NCBI GenBank assembly: GCA_964390645.1
Contig: CAYMLL010000008.1
Coordinates: forward strand, 1 to 63,028
Reading direction: 5' to 3'
DNA: 63,028 nt
DNA from: CAYMLL01 sp964390645
GTDB taxonomy: Bacteria > Planctomycetota > UBA8108
This document shows, one piece after another, positions 55,099-63,028 of the stretch. The first letter of the stretch is position 1; every line of letters starts with the position of its first letter. The notes below the pieces were generated by a model, which saw nothing but the letters and a program-made list of their open reading frames with translations, made no database searches and was not told the origin of the DNA. A program made the position numbers and the translations under genes.

Positions 55099-55794
55099 AT
55101 GCGACGACGTGAGAAGGCCGAGCGCATCCAGAAGATCCTCGACGCGCTCTACCCCGAGCCGCCGATCCCGCTCGACCACGGCGACGCCTACACGCTGCTC
55201 GTCTCGGTGCTGCTCTCGGCACAGACCACGGACAAGCGTGTCAACATGGTGACTCCGGAGCTCTTCTCCCGGGCACCGACGCCCGCGGAGATGGTCCGGC
55301 TCTCGGTCGACGAGATCCTCGCCATCGTCCGCACTTGTGGCCTCGCTCCGGCGAAGGCGAAGGCCATCAGAGCGCTCTCGGAGATCCTCGTCGACGAGCA
55401 CGGGGGCGAGGTGCCCCGGGACATCGAGGCGCTCGAGCGACTGCCGGGCGTCGGTCACAAGACCGCCAGCGTCGTCATGATCCAGGCCTTCGACACACCC
55501 GCGTTTCCGGTCGACACTCACATCCACCGGCTCGCCGAGCGCTGGGGACTCTCGAGCGGCAAGAATGTCGAGAGGACCGAGCACGATCTCAAGAACGTCT
55601 TCGCCCGGGAGGACTGGGCCCGCCTCCACCTGCAGATCATCTACTTCGGACGCGAGCACTGCCCTGCGCTGCGCCACGACCTGTCGACGTGCGCGATCTG
55701 CTCCTGGGCGGCGACCAGGAAGCGTATCGCCGACGAGGCACGCAAGAAGACCGCGCGCAAGAAGACCGCGCGCGGCGCCAACCGGCGAGGGTAG
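55099..55794 (+). CDS. nth: Endonuclease III
   Basis: 231 aa. A DNA glycosylase/AP lyase of base-excision repair for oxidised pyrimidines. The helix-hairpin-helix LPGVGHKTASVV carries the catalytic Lys, and FPVDTHIHRLAERWGL the catalytic Asp. The C-terminal iron-sulfur region is unusual: EHCPALRHDLSTCAICSWAA has only three Cys (C-x9-C-x2-C) and lacks the fourth Cys of C-x6-C-x2-C-x5-C. A basic tail (KKTARKKTAR) follows. A TTGATC element lies at 55061, about 40 nt upstream. It converges with the giant gene, leaving 19 nt. Confidence 0.9.
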   Translation: MRRREKAERIQKILDALYPEPPIPLDHGDAYTLLVSVLLSAQTTDKRVNMVTPELFSRAPTPAEMVRLSVDEILAIVRTCGLAPAKAKAIRALSEILVDEHGGEVPRDIEALERLPGVGHKTASVVMIQAFDTPAFPVDTHIHRLAERWGLSSGKNVERTEHDLKNVFAREDWARLHLQIIYFGREHCPALRHDLSTCAICSWAATRKRIADEARKKTARKKTARGANRRG

Positions 55795-55813
55795 CGCTCC
55801 GGTCGGCCGCAGG

Positions 55814-58800
55814 TCAGTCGACGAGGTCGTCCTGCGTCGGATCCCCGCCCGGGAAGGGAAACGGCGCCGGCGGCCGCGGGCCGCCGCGGAAGAGAAAGTC
55901 GAGGACGCGGATGGCGTCGGTGACGTTGAGCGCTCCGTCGTCGTCGACGTCCGCCGAGTCCAGAGGGCTCGGCGAAGGCCCTCCCAGAAAGAGCGAGTTG
56001 ATGATGCGAACCGCGTCGCTCAGATCGACCCGGTCGTCGCTGTTAGCATCCCCGCGGACGAAGATCTCTCCATCGGCTTCCAGGAACTCGACGACGCTGT
56101 TGTTTCCCGGATCATCCTCGATGATCCGGACATCGTCTATGTACCAGCCCTCCGCGATGCGACAGTTGCCACAGTCCCATCCGACGTGAAAGCGAACGCG
56201 GATCTCTTCCCCCGCGGCGAAGGCGATCGGACAGCGCACGAGCTCGAAATCGCCCCCCGTCGTGCCGCTGAAGGCGCCGCTGTGCCCCGCCCCGGAGATC
56301 GGCGAATCGCAGCTCGACCCTCCGAGGATGTGCGGATAGCCGCGTTCGGGCTCGAGGGTCGTCCAGCTGCCGCCGGGAAGCACGCGCAGCTCGACGACAC
56401 CTCCGTCAGCGAAGAAGTCGGGTCGGTCACAGTCGTCGTGCTCCGCCCAGTGCGCGAACTGCAGCAGGGGACGGCGAGCGACCTCCAGCCGGATCGGGGG
56501 AGACTCGAGAACCGCGTGCGACGCCTGCGACGCCGAGACACCGCTGTGAAAGCTGTAGACACCGTCGAAGGAGCGCACGTCGGTACGATTCCACTCGTGC
56601 GCCGGCCCGCCGAGCACGCGGTGCGTCCAGCCCTCCTCGCCGTCCTCGAATCCGAACCCGACCGGCGCGAAGAGCCCGGCGTCGCGTAGCCCCCGGTTCT
56701 CGCTGTCGCGCGCGTGGATCCGGACGGCGCCCGGCTCGATGCCCCGGAGGTCGACCTCGACCGTACCGTCGATCGCCTCCACGAGAGCCTCCGACGTCCC
56801 GCCTCCGGAGATGACGCTCCCACCCAGCCCACTCTCGGCCCACAGAGCGCCTCCGGTCGCACCGATCGTGAAGCGAACCGGCGGGGCGTTGCGCGGAGCC
56901 ACGCCGTCGCGACGCGCGATGCGGAACGAGACGCGCGCGGGCTCGCCGAACGCCGCTGGACCACCGGCGAAGATCTCCAGGACCATCTCCTCGAGAATGA
57001 AGGGGTCCGAGCCATCGAGCGCACCATCCCCGTCCGTGTCCGGATCCAGCGGATCGCTGCCCAGCTCGTTCACCTCGACACCGTCCAGCAGCCCGTCATC
57101 GTCGCTGTCCGCATCGAGATGATCGGTGCGCAGGCGCAGCTCCACTCTCGTCACCAGGCCGTCCTCGTCGGGGTCGAGGTCTGCGTCACCGGGATCTCCC
57201 GGATCCATGCCGAAGCGGTCCTCGACCACGTCGGAAACGCCATCCCCGTCGCTGTCGTCGTCGAAGTTGACCACGTCGAGCAGGAGATCGACATCGATGA
57301 AATCGAGCGTGCGCCCCGACAGCCGGGAGAGGAACGCCGCTCGCGTCAGCGCCGTGCCGGAATCGTCAGCGCTGTACTCGTAGTGGAGGATGACTCGCTT
57401 CTGCCCCGGGGGAATCGTCAAGTCGTAGGCCCAGATCACCCGTCCGTCGGTCGTCACCTGCGTGACGACCGGATCTGCCGGGGTCTGCGAACCACCGAAC
57501 AGCGTGCCGATTGCTGCAGAAGTGTCGCCAGTCGAGACGACGACCCAGCGATCGTCGGAGTCGAACTCCCGGTCGCCGGACGACGTCACCGCGTCACAGC
57601 CGGTGCGTCCCGGGCATGCCGCCACGAGCTCGCTGATCACGAACACCCGCCGGGAGATCGTTCGATCTCCGGGGTTCTCGAGCACCTCGAGGTAGCGCAC
57701 GAAGGGAGCGCCGGTGCCCGGCACGAAGACGTGACGTGTGACCTCGACGCCGTTCATCGCCACCGGCCCGATCAGCAGCGTTCGGTGCAGAGGTCGCACG
57801 ATGGCGCGTTCGAGACCCGGAAAACCGTGGCCGCCGACCTGCAGGTTGGAGCCCGACCGCCAGCCGGCCCCGACCGCGGCGATGCTCCCGTCCGCCTCGA
57901 TACGAAGCGGCCTGCCGTCGGCGCCCTCGAAGGCCACCGGCAAGGTCGCTTCCACGACATCGTCGCCCGGGTCGTTCGGATCGAGACCGAGGCCGACCTC
58001 CTCGCCGTCGGCGACGCCGCCGCCGTCACTGTCGGCATCGAGCGGGTCCGTGCCGGTGTCCTCGTCACCGACGTACGTTCCGGTGCCGGTCTCGACCCCG
58101 TCGAGGAGTCCGTCTCCGTCGCTGTCGGGATCGAAGGGATCCACTCCTCTCTCCAGCTCGTCGGCGTTCGAGAGCCCGTCGAGATCCTCGTCGCCGTCAC
58201 GTCCGAGCACGCGCACGGAGACTCGCGCGGCAGCCACGTCGACGCCGAAGCCCTCCGTATCCTCCACCGCGACCGAGACGACGCCCGACGCCGCGGCAAC
58301 GAGCGCAAGCCCCACGCGGTCGCGCCGGGTCTCGACGAGCACGCGCGAAGAGCCGCCACCTTCGAGCACGCGGCCGGCCAGCGCCGCGCCGTCGAAGACG
58401 ACGCTCCCCGGAGCCGAGACCGTCAGCCGAACGTCCATCCCGGGAGACCCGCCGGCGAGGCTGACGATGATCCCGAGCACGCCGGGCTCCCCTTCGAGCA
58501 GGATCTGCGGAGCGGTCAACTCGACGCGCAGGACTCCGGACACGAACGGGTCCTCTGCATCGCCGACGCCGTCGTCATCGCTGTCGGGATCGTTCGGGTC
58601 GCTGCCTCGACGTAACACCTCCTCCCCGTCGCCGACGCCGTCATCGTCGCTGTCCGGGTTCCGAGGGTCGGTGTGGTTCGCGATCTCCTCACGGTTGGCG
58701 AGCCCGTCAGCGTCGGGATCGGCGTCCGCGTCAGCGCGGTCGCGCGGGTCGAGTCCATTGTCGATCTCCGAGAGGTTCGGGATGCGATCCCCGTCCGTGT

Positions 58801-61800
58801 CGAGGAAGTGGAAGCCGCGCCGGACGGCGCTGGTGAGGACACGAGCGAAGACATCACTCTGCTGCGCCGCGTCGAACCCGATGAGCACGACATGCCCGTG
58901 CTCGACGCGCTTCGAGATGGCGACCGGGCCACCGTCGGACGCACGTCGAGCGGCGACGTCGACGGACGGCTCGAGCACTCTCCAGGTGTTCGAGCCCGCG
59001 GGCGCGGCGCTGGAGTCGGCCAGACCTCGAGCGAGAAAGTGCCCGGGGTCGACGACCTCGACCCGGTCGCCGATGTCGCTGACGGAAGTCGCGGAGCCCG
59101 TCAGCAGACCTGCGCCCGAGAAGAGCGACGTCGCCTCGACGGAGAGCCCGACGACGACGGCGCCGCTTCGCACGAAGCCGCTGATCGCGTCCGCGAGGCC
59201 ACGCCCCCGAGCGCGAACCTCCGCGTCGGTCGGCGCCGCGTCGAGGGGAGGAACGAGGAGGACGTGGGCGCCGGCGAGATCCGACTCGAGCTGCCCGCCT
59301 TCCGCGGCCGACGACAGCTCGACCTCGACGTCCCGAAAGCGCGTGCGCAGGAGATCGAGCGAGCGGTCGACGGCGAGCGAGCTCGAGAGGGGGGTCCAGA
59401 CGACCATCCTCGCGACCGTGTCGTCGGAGTCGTCGTTCGGGTCGAGCCCGAGCTCGACCTCGAGCCGGTCTCCCATGCCCGCACCGTCGGTGTCGCCCCG
59501 CAGAGGATCGCTGCCGGTGTCGTCGAGCCCGACGAAGACACCGCTGGCGGTCTCGACGAGATCCGTGAGCCCGTCCGAGTCGGAGTCGATGGTCAGCGGG
59601 TCGGTTCCTCGCGAGACCTCGTCGCCGTTCGGCACACCGTCCTCGTCGGCGTCGAGCGACGACTCGAGCACGGACACGGCCGCGTCGATGCCGCGCAGCG
59701 TGACGTCGTCGATGTACCAGCCCTGCCACGCGGACGAGCCGTTCGACTCGAGGACGAAGCGAAGCCGGATCCGCTGACCAGCGAAACGGGTGAGGTCGAT
59801 ACGCAGGCGCTCGAAGCCGCCGCGAGGCCCGGAGAGCTCCAGGAGAGGAGGCAGCGCGTCGAAGGGCTCATCATCGACGGCGATCTCGATGCGCGCGATA
59901 TCGCAGCACAGCTCCGTCGAGATCCACTGCCAGAGCTCGAGCTCGACCGCCCCCGGAGCCGCCAGCAGGATCTCCGGCGATGTCAGGACGGAGCGGGAGT
60001 CGTCGTCGTAGGACCCGTCCAGATCGACTCCCCAGAGCCGTTCGCCCGAACGGGCCCTCTCCGGTCCCGTCAACGGGGCTCCCCACTCCCACTCGTCCAC
60101 CGCACTCGAGCGCGTGAAGCCGCCGGCGCAGAGGTCGAAGTCCAGACGCTTCTGTGGAACGAAGACGACGCCGGTACGAAAGGCGTCATCGACCTCGAAG
60201 CGGAGCTCCCCCGGAGCGTCCGGAAACACGTCGATGGTCGCGAAGCCGTCGTCGGTCTCGATCTCGACGACGGAGGTGCCCCCGCCGGCGCGCAGCGTCC
60301 CGACACGCGCCGACCCCGCGAAGCGCGCGGGCCCGACCATGCGAATACGCAAGCGGACCGGAAGAAAGACAGGCTCGTCGGCGTTCGTGAGCTCGAGGGT
60401 GACCGCGCTCGCCTGATCGACGAGCCCGAGGGTCGGGGCCAGCAGGCGCACCGTCAGCCGCTGACGCGGGAAGGGATAGTCCCCGTCGTCAACGCCCTCG
60501 CCGTCAGTGTCCGCGCCGCGCCGGTCGCTGCGGTCGTCACGGCGCTCCTCGCCGTCGAGCGCGCCGTCGCCATCGGTGTCCGGGTCGTCGATGGCCGTTC
60601 CCGTCGCGAACTCCGTGGAGTTCGAGATCCCGTCCTCATCGAGGTCACGGGCACCGTCCGCCGGATTGGCGGGTTCGAGCCCGTGGCGACGCTCGACGTG
60701 ATCCGGGATCCCGTCGCGATCCGAGTCGGCGAAGCGGACCCCCCAGCGAAGAGCGTTCGACACCACGCGAGCGACGACCGCACTGACGTCAAAGAGGTCG
60801 AATCCGACGACGACGATCACTCCGGCTTCTACCTCGAGCGTGGCGATCACCGACGCACCGTCAGCGTCACGCTCCACGATGCTCGACACATCGGGGTCGT
60901 CGAAGGTCCATGCGCTCATGAAGCCGACGCTCGGAAATGATCGCGGCAGGGACCGCGTGAGCTCGTGGCCCGGCTCGACGACGGTGAGCGGTTCGCTCGG
61001 GGCCGACGGCGCCACCGGAGTCGCCGCAAGAATCCCCGCGCCCGCGAGCAGGTCGACACTGTCCCTCGAGAGCGCGAGAACGAGACCGCCGCGGCGCAGG
61101 AATCCACGGAGGACGTCTCCGAGCTCGGCCCCCCTGGCGCGGGCGTCGACGAGACGCTCGAGCTCCGGGAGCAGCAGCACGTCGGCGCGTTGCAGGGCGC
61201 CGACGAGCACGTCGTTGCCGTCCCGCTCCACCTCGAGAAGCTCGAAGTGCGGATAGTGGTCGCGCAACGCGGCGACCGTGTTCGCGACCTCGCCGGTCGC
61301 GCCGGTGTCCGCGTGGGCCGTCCACACGACCACCTCCAGCGGCGGATCGTCGGACGAGACGAGTGGATCGAAGCCGACCGCGACCTCGCGTGCGTCACTC
61401 GCGCCGCCGCCGTCCGAATCGGGCCTCAGAGGATCGGTTCGAGCGGTCATCTCGTCACCGTCGCGGAGGCCGTCGTCGTCGGTATCGGCCCTCAGAGGGT
61501 CGGTGCCGAGTTCGAGCTCGCGACGGCTGGAGAGCCCGTCCTCATCGGCGTCTCCCTCTGCCTCGAGGACCGGGACCTCGACCGTTCCGCCGGACGCCGA
61601 CAGGGCGACGTCGCTCTCCCTCGAGTCGACGATGGCGACCGCGACGGAACCCACCGAGGACGCGACGAGGTCGATCTCCGCGACTCCGTCGACGGTCTCG
61701 AGCACGACGGTCGAGCTTCCACCGCCGGCGACCAGCCGACCGGCGCGCGCATGGCTCGCGAAGACGGCGTCCTGCGACAGCCCCAGTGTGATCTCGAGCG

Positions 61801-63028
61801 GCCCGGAGGCCGGCTCGCCATCGACCGTCAAGCGCAGCCGTACCGCGAACGCGACGCCGCGCAGCGCGGCGCCGGCAACCTCGAGCCGCGCGTCGATGCG
61901 CGTCAGGGGGCGCTCGTCCGACGCATCGCCTACGCCGTCGCCATCGGTGTCGGCGCGACGCGGGTCGGTGCTGGTGACATCGACCTCCCGGAGGTCGGAG
62001 AGACCGTCGCCGTCGGTATCGGCGTGTCGCGGGTCCGTACCGAGCCGGAACTCCCGGGCATTGTCGAGGCCGTCGCCATCGAGGTCCGTCACCCCGTCGG
62101 ACGCGCCGCGCGGATCGAGTCCGAGACGGTGCTCGTCGGCGTCCGGGATGCCGTCGCCATCTCCGTCACCACGAAGAGCGGCCAGCGCGACGGCGTTCGC
62201 GGCAACGCGCATCGAGTCGTCGTCGAATGTCTGGTGGCTGAATCCGATCAGGACGGCGGACCCGGAGCCTTCGTCCTTCACCGCGACGACGGACTCGCCG
62301 GGCCGCGTACCGGCGACGACGATGGCGACCTCCGCATCGACGACTCCGAACGGCGTCGTCGTGTCCTCGCCACGCAGTGTCGAGCGGAGGCCCCGGGCGA
62401 GGAGATGGGAGGGGTCGACGACGGGGAACACGGAGTCGCGAGTCCGGTCGTCTCGCGGCAGTGCCACCAGGACATCCGCGGCGCCGAGAAGCACGGCACC
62501 GGATCGACCGAACGCGACGACAACTCCCTGACGCCCCGCGAAATCGCGCAGAGCCGCGCCGTGCCGGCTCCCCTCCACAAGACCGGCGTCGACCGAGCGC
62601 CACGGCGGAACGATGAGCACGTGCGCGCTTCGCAGCAGGTCGCTCGCCGAGTCACTGAACGGATCGTCCGATCGCGTGACCGTGACGCCGTCGACGAAGA
62701 GCGGCAGCGAGCGCTCCAGCGCGTTGACCGCGCCCGTCGGCGGGTCGTCGTGAGTCCACACGAGGACGCGCAGCTCGAAAGCGTCGTCGATGGCACGACG
62801 AGGATCGCGTCCCATCTCGACCTCGAATCCATCGAGGAGGCCCCCGCCGTCGCTGTCCGGATCGAAGGGATCCGTTCGAGCGCGCACCTCATCTCGCGAG
62901 ATCAGGAGGTCGCCGTCCGGATCGGCGTCGGCGTCATCCGGGTCGTCCGGGTCGAGGCCGCCGCGCACCTCCACGCTGTCCGCGCACTCGTCGTCGTCGC
63001 GATCGAGATCCTGCTCGAGGAACAACCC
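55814..63028 (-). CDS. Giant acidic Ca-binding repeat protein with dockerin (partial, 5' end outside window)
   Basis: More than 2400 aa, open to the right edge, so the N-terminus is missing. It is built of thrombospondin-type-3 calcium repeats (D-x-D-x-D-G-x-x-D, for example DPDSDGDGLLDGVETG) in at least four blocks. Three blocks are each followed by a domain like class-I amidotransferase/ThuA folds that starts VxVWT (around 62758, 61330 and 59400) and holds DVLLLP or HVLIVP-type and GHVVLIGFD-type strands. Ig-like domains with a GGGSSxVxxET motif occur between. The C-terminal part adds a jelly-roll or MAM-like segment (GFGFEDGEEGWTHRV, GWYIDDVRI) and a two-repeat dockerin (RGDANSDDRVDLSDAV, DVDDDGALNVTDAI). 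An extracellular or surface role is inferred. Confidence 0.82.
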   Translation of the reverse strand, partial: GLFLEQDLDRDDDECADSVEVRGGLDPDDPDDADADPDGDLLISRDEVRARTDPFDPDSDGGGLLDGFEVEMGRDPRRAIDDAFELRVLVWTHDDPPTGAVNALERSLPLFVDGVTVTRSDDPFSDSASDLLRSAHVLIVPPWRSVDAGLVEGSRHGAALRDFAGRQGVVVAFGRSGAVLLGAADVLVALPRDDRTRDSVFPVVDPSHLLARGLRSTLRGEDTTTPFGVVDAEVAIVVAGTRPGESVVAVKDEGSGSAVLIGFSHQTFDDDSMRVAANAVALAALRGDGDGDGIPDADEHRLGLDPRGASDGVTDLDGDGLDNAREFRLGTDPRHADTDGDGLSDLREVDVTSTDPRRADTDGDGVGDASDERPLTRIDARLEVAGAALRGVAFAVRLRLTVDGEPASGPLEITLGLSQDAVFASHARAGRLVAGGGSSTVVLETVDGVAEIDLVASSVGSVAVAIVDSRESDVALSASGGTVEVPVLEAEGDADEDGLSSRRELELGTDPLRADTDDDGLRDGDEMTARTDPLRPDSDGGGASDAREVAVGFDPLVSSDDPPLEVVVWTAHADTGATGEVANTVAALRDHYPHFELLEVERDGNDVLVGALQRADVLLLPELERLVDARARGAELGDVLRGFLRRGGLVLALSRDSVDLLAGAGILAATPVAPSAPSEPLTVVEPGHELTRSLPRSFPSVGFMSAWTFDDPDVSSIVERDADGASVIATLEVEAGVIVVVGFDLFDVSAVVARVVSNALRWGVRFADSDRDGIPDHVERRHGLEPANPADGARDLDEDGISNSTEFATGTAIDDPDTDGDGALDGEERRDDRSDRRGADTDGEGVDDGDYPFPRQRLTVRLLAPTLGLVDQASAVTLELTNADEPVFLPVRLRIRMVGPARFAGSARVGTLRAGGGTSVVEIETDDGFATIDVFPDAPGELRFEVDDAFRTGVVFVPQKRLDFDLCAGGFTRSSAVDEWEWGAPLTGPERARSGERLWGVDLDGSYDDDSRSVLTSPEILLAAPGAVELELWQWISTELCCDIARIEIAVDDEPFDALPPLLELSGPRGGFERLRIDLTRFAGQRIRLRFVLESNGSSAWQGWYIDDVTLRGIDAAVSVLESSLDADEDGVPNGDEVSRGTDPLTIDSDSDGLTDLVETASGVFVGLDDTGSDPLRGDTDGAGMGDRLEVELGLDPNDDSDDTVARMVVWTPLSSSLAVDRSLDLLRTRFRDVEVELSSAAEGGQLESDLAGAHVLLVPPLDAAPTDAEVRARGRGLADAISGFVRSGAVVVGLSVEATSLFSGAGLLTGSATSVSDIGDRVEVVDPGHFLARGLADSSAAPAGSNTWRVLEPSVDVAARRASDGGPVAISKRVEHGHVVLIGFDAAQQSDVFARVLTSAVRRGFHFLDTDGDRIPNLSEIDNGLDPRDRADADADPDADGLANREEIANHTDPRNPDSDDDGVGDGEEVLRRGSDPNDPDSDDDGVGDAEDPFVSGVLRVELTAPQILLEGEPGVLGIIVSLAGGSPGMDVRLTVSAPGSVVFDGAALAGRVLEGGGSSRVLVETRRDRVGLALVAAASGVVSVAVEDTEGFGVDVAAARVSVRVLGRDGDEDLDGLSNADELERGVDPFDPDSDGDGLLDGVETGTGTYVGDEDTGTDPLDADSDGGGVADGEEVGLGLDPNDPGDDVVEATLPVAFEGADGRPLRIEADGSIAAVGAGWRSGSNLQVGGHGFPGLERAIVRPLHRTLLIGPVAMNGVEVTRHVFVPGTGAPFVRYLEVLENPGDRTISRRVFVISELVAACPGRTGCDAVTSSGDREFDSDDRWVVVSTGDTSAAIGTLFGGSQTPADPVVTQVTTDGRVIWAYDLTIPPGQKRVILHYEYSADDSGTALTRAAFLSRLSGRTLDFIDVDLLLDVVNFDDDSDGDGVSDVVEDRFGMDPGDPGDADLDPDEDGLVTRVELRLRTDHLDADSDDDGLLDGVEVNELGSDPLDPDTDGDGALDGSDPFILEEMVLEIFAGGPAAFGEPARVSFRIARRDGVAPRNAPPVRFTIGATGGALWAESGLGGSVISGGGTSEALVEAIDGTVEVDLRGIEPGAVRIHARDSENRGLRDAGLFAPVGFGFEDGEEGWTHRVLGGPAHEWNRTDVRSFDGVYSFHSGVSASQASHAVLESPPIRLEVARRPLLQFAHWAEHDDCDRPDFFADGGVVELRVLPGGSWTTLEPERGYPHILGGSSCDSPISGAGHSGAFSGTTGGDFELVRCPIAFAAGEEIRVRFHVGWDCGNCRIAEGWYIDDVRIIEDDPGNNSVVEFLEADGEIFVRGDANSDDRVDLSDAVRIINSLFLGGPSPSPLDSADVDDDGALNVTDAIRVLDFLFRGGPRPPAPFPFPGGDPTQDDLVD

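Noticed and set aside
56714..60940. Three long plus-strand frames opposite the giant Ca-repeat protein
   Set aside because: They mirror the repeated D-x-D codons of the minus-strand gene and show only low-complexity Ser/Arg/Pro or Val/Arg/Asp sequence.
1..63028. tRNA, rRNA or riboswitch genes
   Set aside because: No cloverleaf, rRNA-like or known riboswitch core was recognised by eye; a tRNAscan or Infernal run would settle it.

Overview
The window reads as high-GC DNA (roughly two thirds G+C by eye) from a planctomycete (Planctomycetota), probably a draft assembly because a run of 100 Ns breaks a tandem repeat at 24470-24569. The lineage call is inference. It rests on dockerin-like domains of the 'LFxGG' type on very large secreted proteins, CotH proteins with lamin-tail domains, PQQ-type propellers interrupted by other modules, a DUF1570-type peptidase and the rarity of strong Shine-Dalgarno sites. 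No rRNA, tRNA, CRISPR array or complete insertion sequence was seen.

Layout. 1-5 kb: a secreted cytochrome/Ig/dockerin protein cut by the left edge, a dockerin-histidine phosphatase, a possible MITE-like inverted-repeat element, a metallophosphoesterase and a lipoprotein. 5-11 kb: housekeeping genes (a polyol-dehydrogenase-like enzyme, a 2-oxoacid dehydrogenase E2, lipB overlapping it tail to tail, ftsH). 10.8-20.6 kb is one co-directional minus-strand series: a sugar-type ABC importer (ATPase, two permeases and an LsrB/RhaS-like binding protein, with overlapping ends), then an ECF sigma factor and zinc-finger anti-sigma factor, then glnD and glnB behind their own recognisable promoter. Facing the importer are a Tm-1-like (UPF0261) gene and a PEP-hydrolase-family TIM-barrel gene, which together suggest an uncharacterised uptake and metabolism locus. 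22.8-24.7 kb: a rhomboid protease with a TPR tail, whose true N-terminus probably runs through the repeat and the assembly gap.

24.8-35.9 kb holds two tandem, very large CotH/lamin-tail/dockerin genes. The downstream copy is split by a single in-frame TAG. 36-41.6 kb: a minus-strand group of a periplasmic-propeller sensor kinase that lacks its phospho-acceptor His, a DUF501 protein and a deoxyhypusine-synthase-like protein. 41.7-45.4 kb: a plus-strand group of a HEAT-repeat protein with an apparently dead alpha/beta-hydrolase domain, a DUF1570-type metallopeptidase and a short membrane protein with an in-frame TGA in a C-A-M-U motif. That TGA is followed by a hairpin matching the bacterial SECIS rules, so the gene is a strong selenoprotein candidate and the most striking single item here. 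45.5-49.6 kb: a mosaic PQQ-propeller/LamG/methyltransferase protein.

49.7-55.8 kb: two short-chain dehydrogenases and an enolase-superfamily dehydratase (sugar-acid metabolism), a thioredoxin-like lipoprotein, an M20 amidohydrolase lipoprotein and endonuclease III. 55.8-63 kb: a giant acidic protein, cut by the right edge, made of Ca-binding thrombospondin-3 repeats alternating with three copies of an amidotransferase-like domain and Ig-like domains, and ending in a dockerin.

Protein starts were revised inward where signal peptides or ribosome-binding sites favoured it. All functions are inferred from sequence motifs read by eye; no database search was run.
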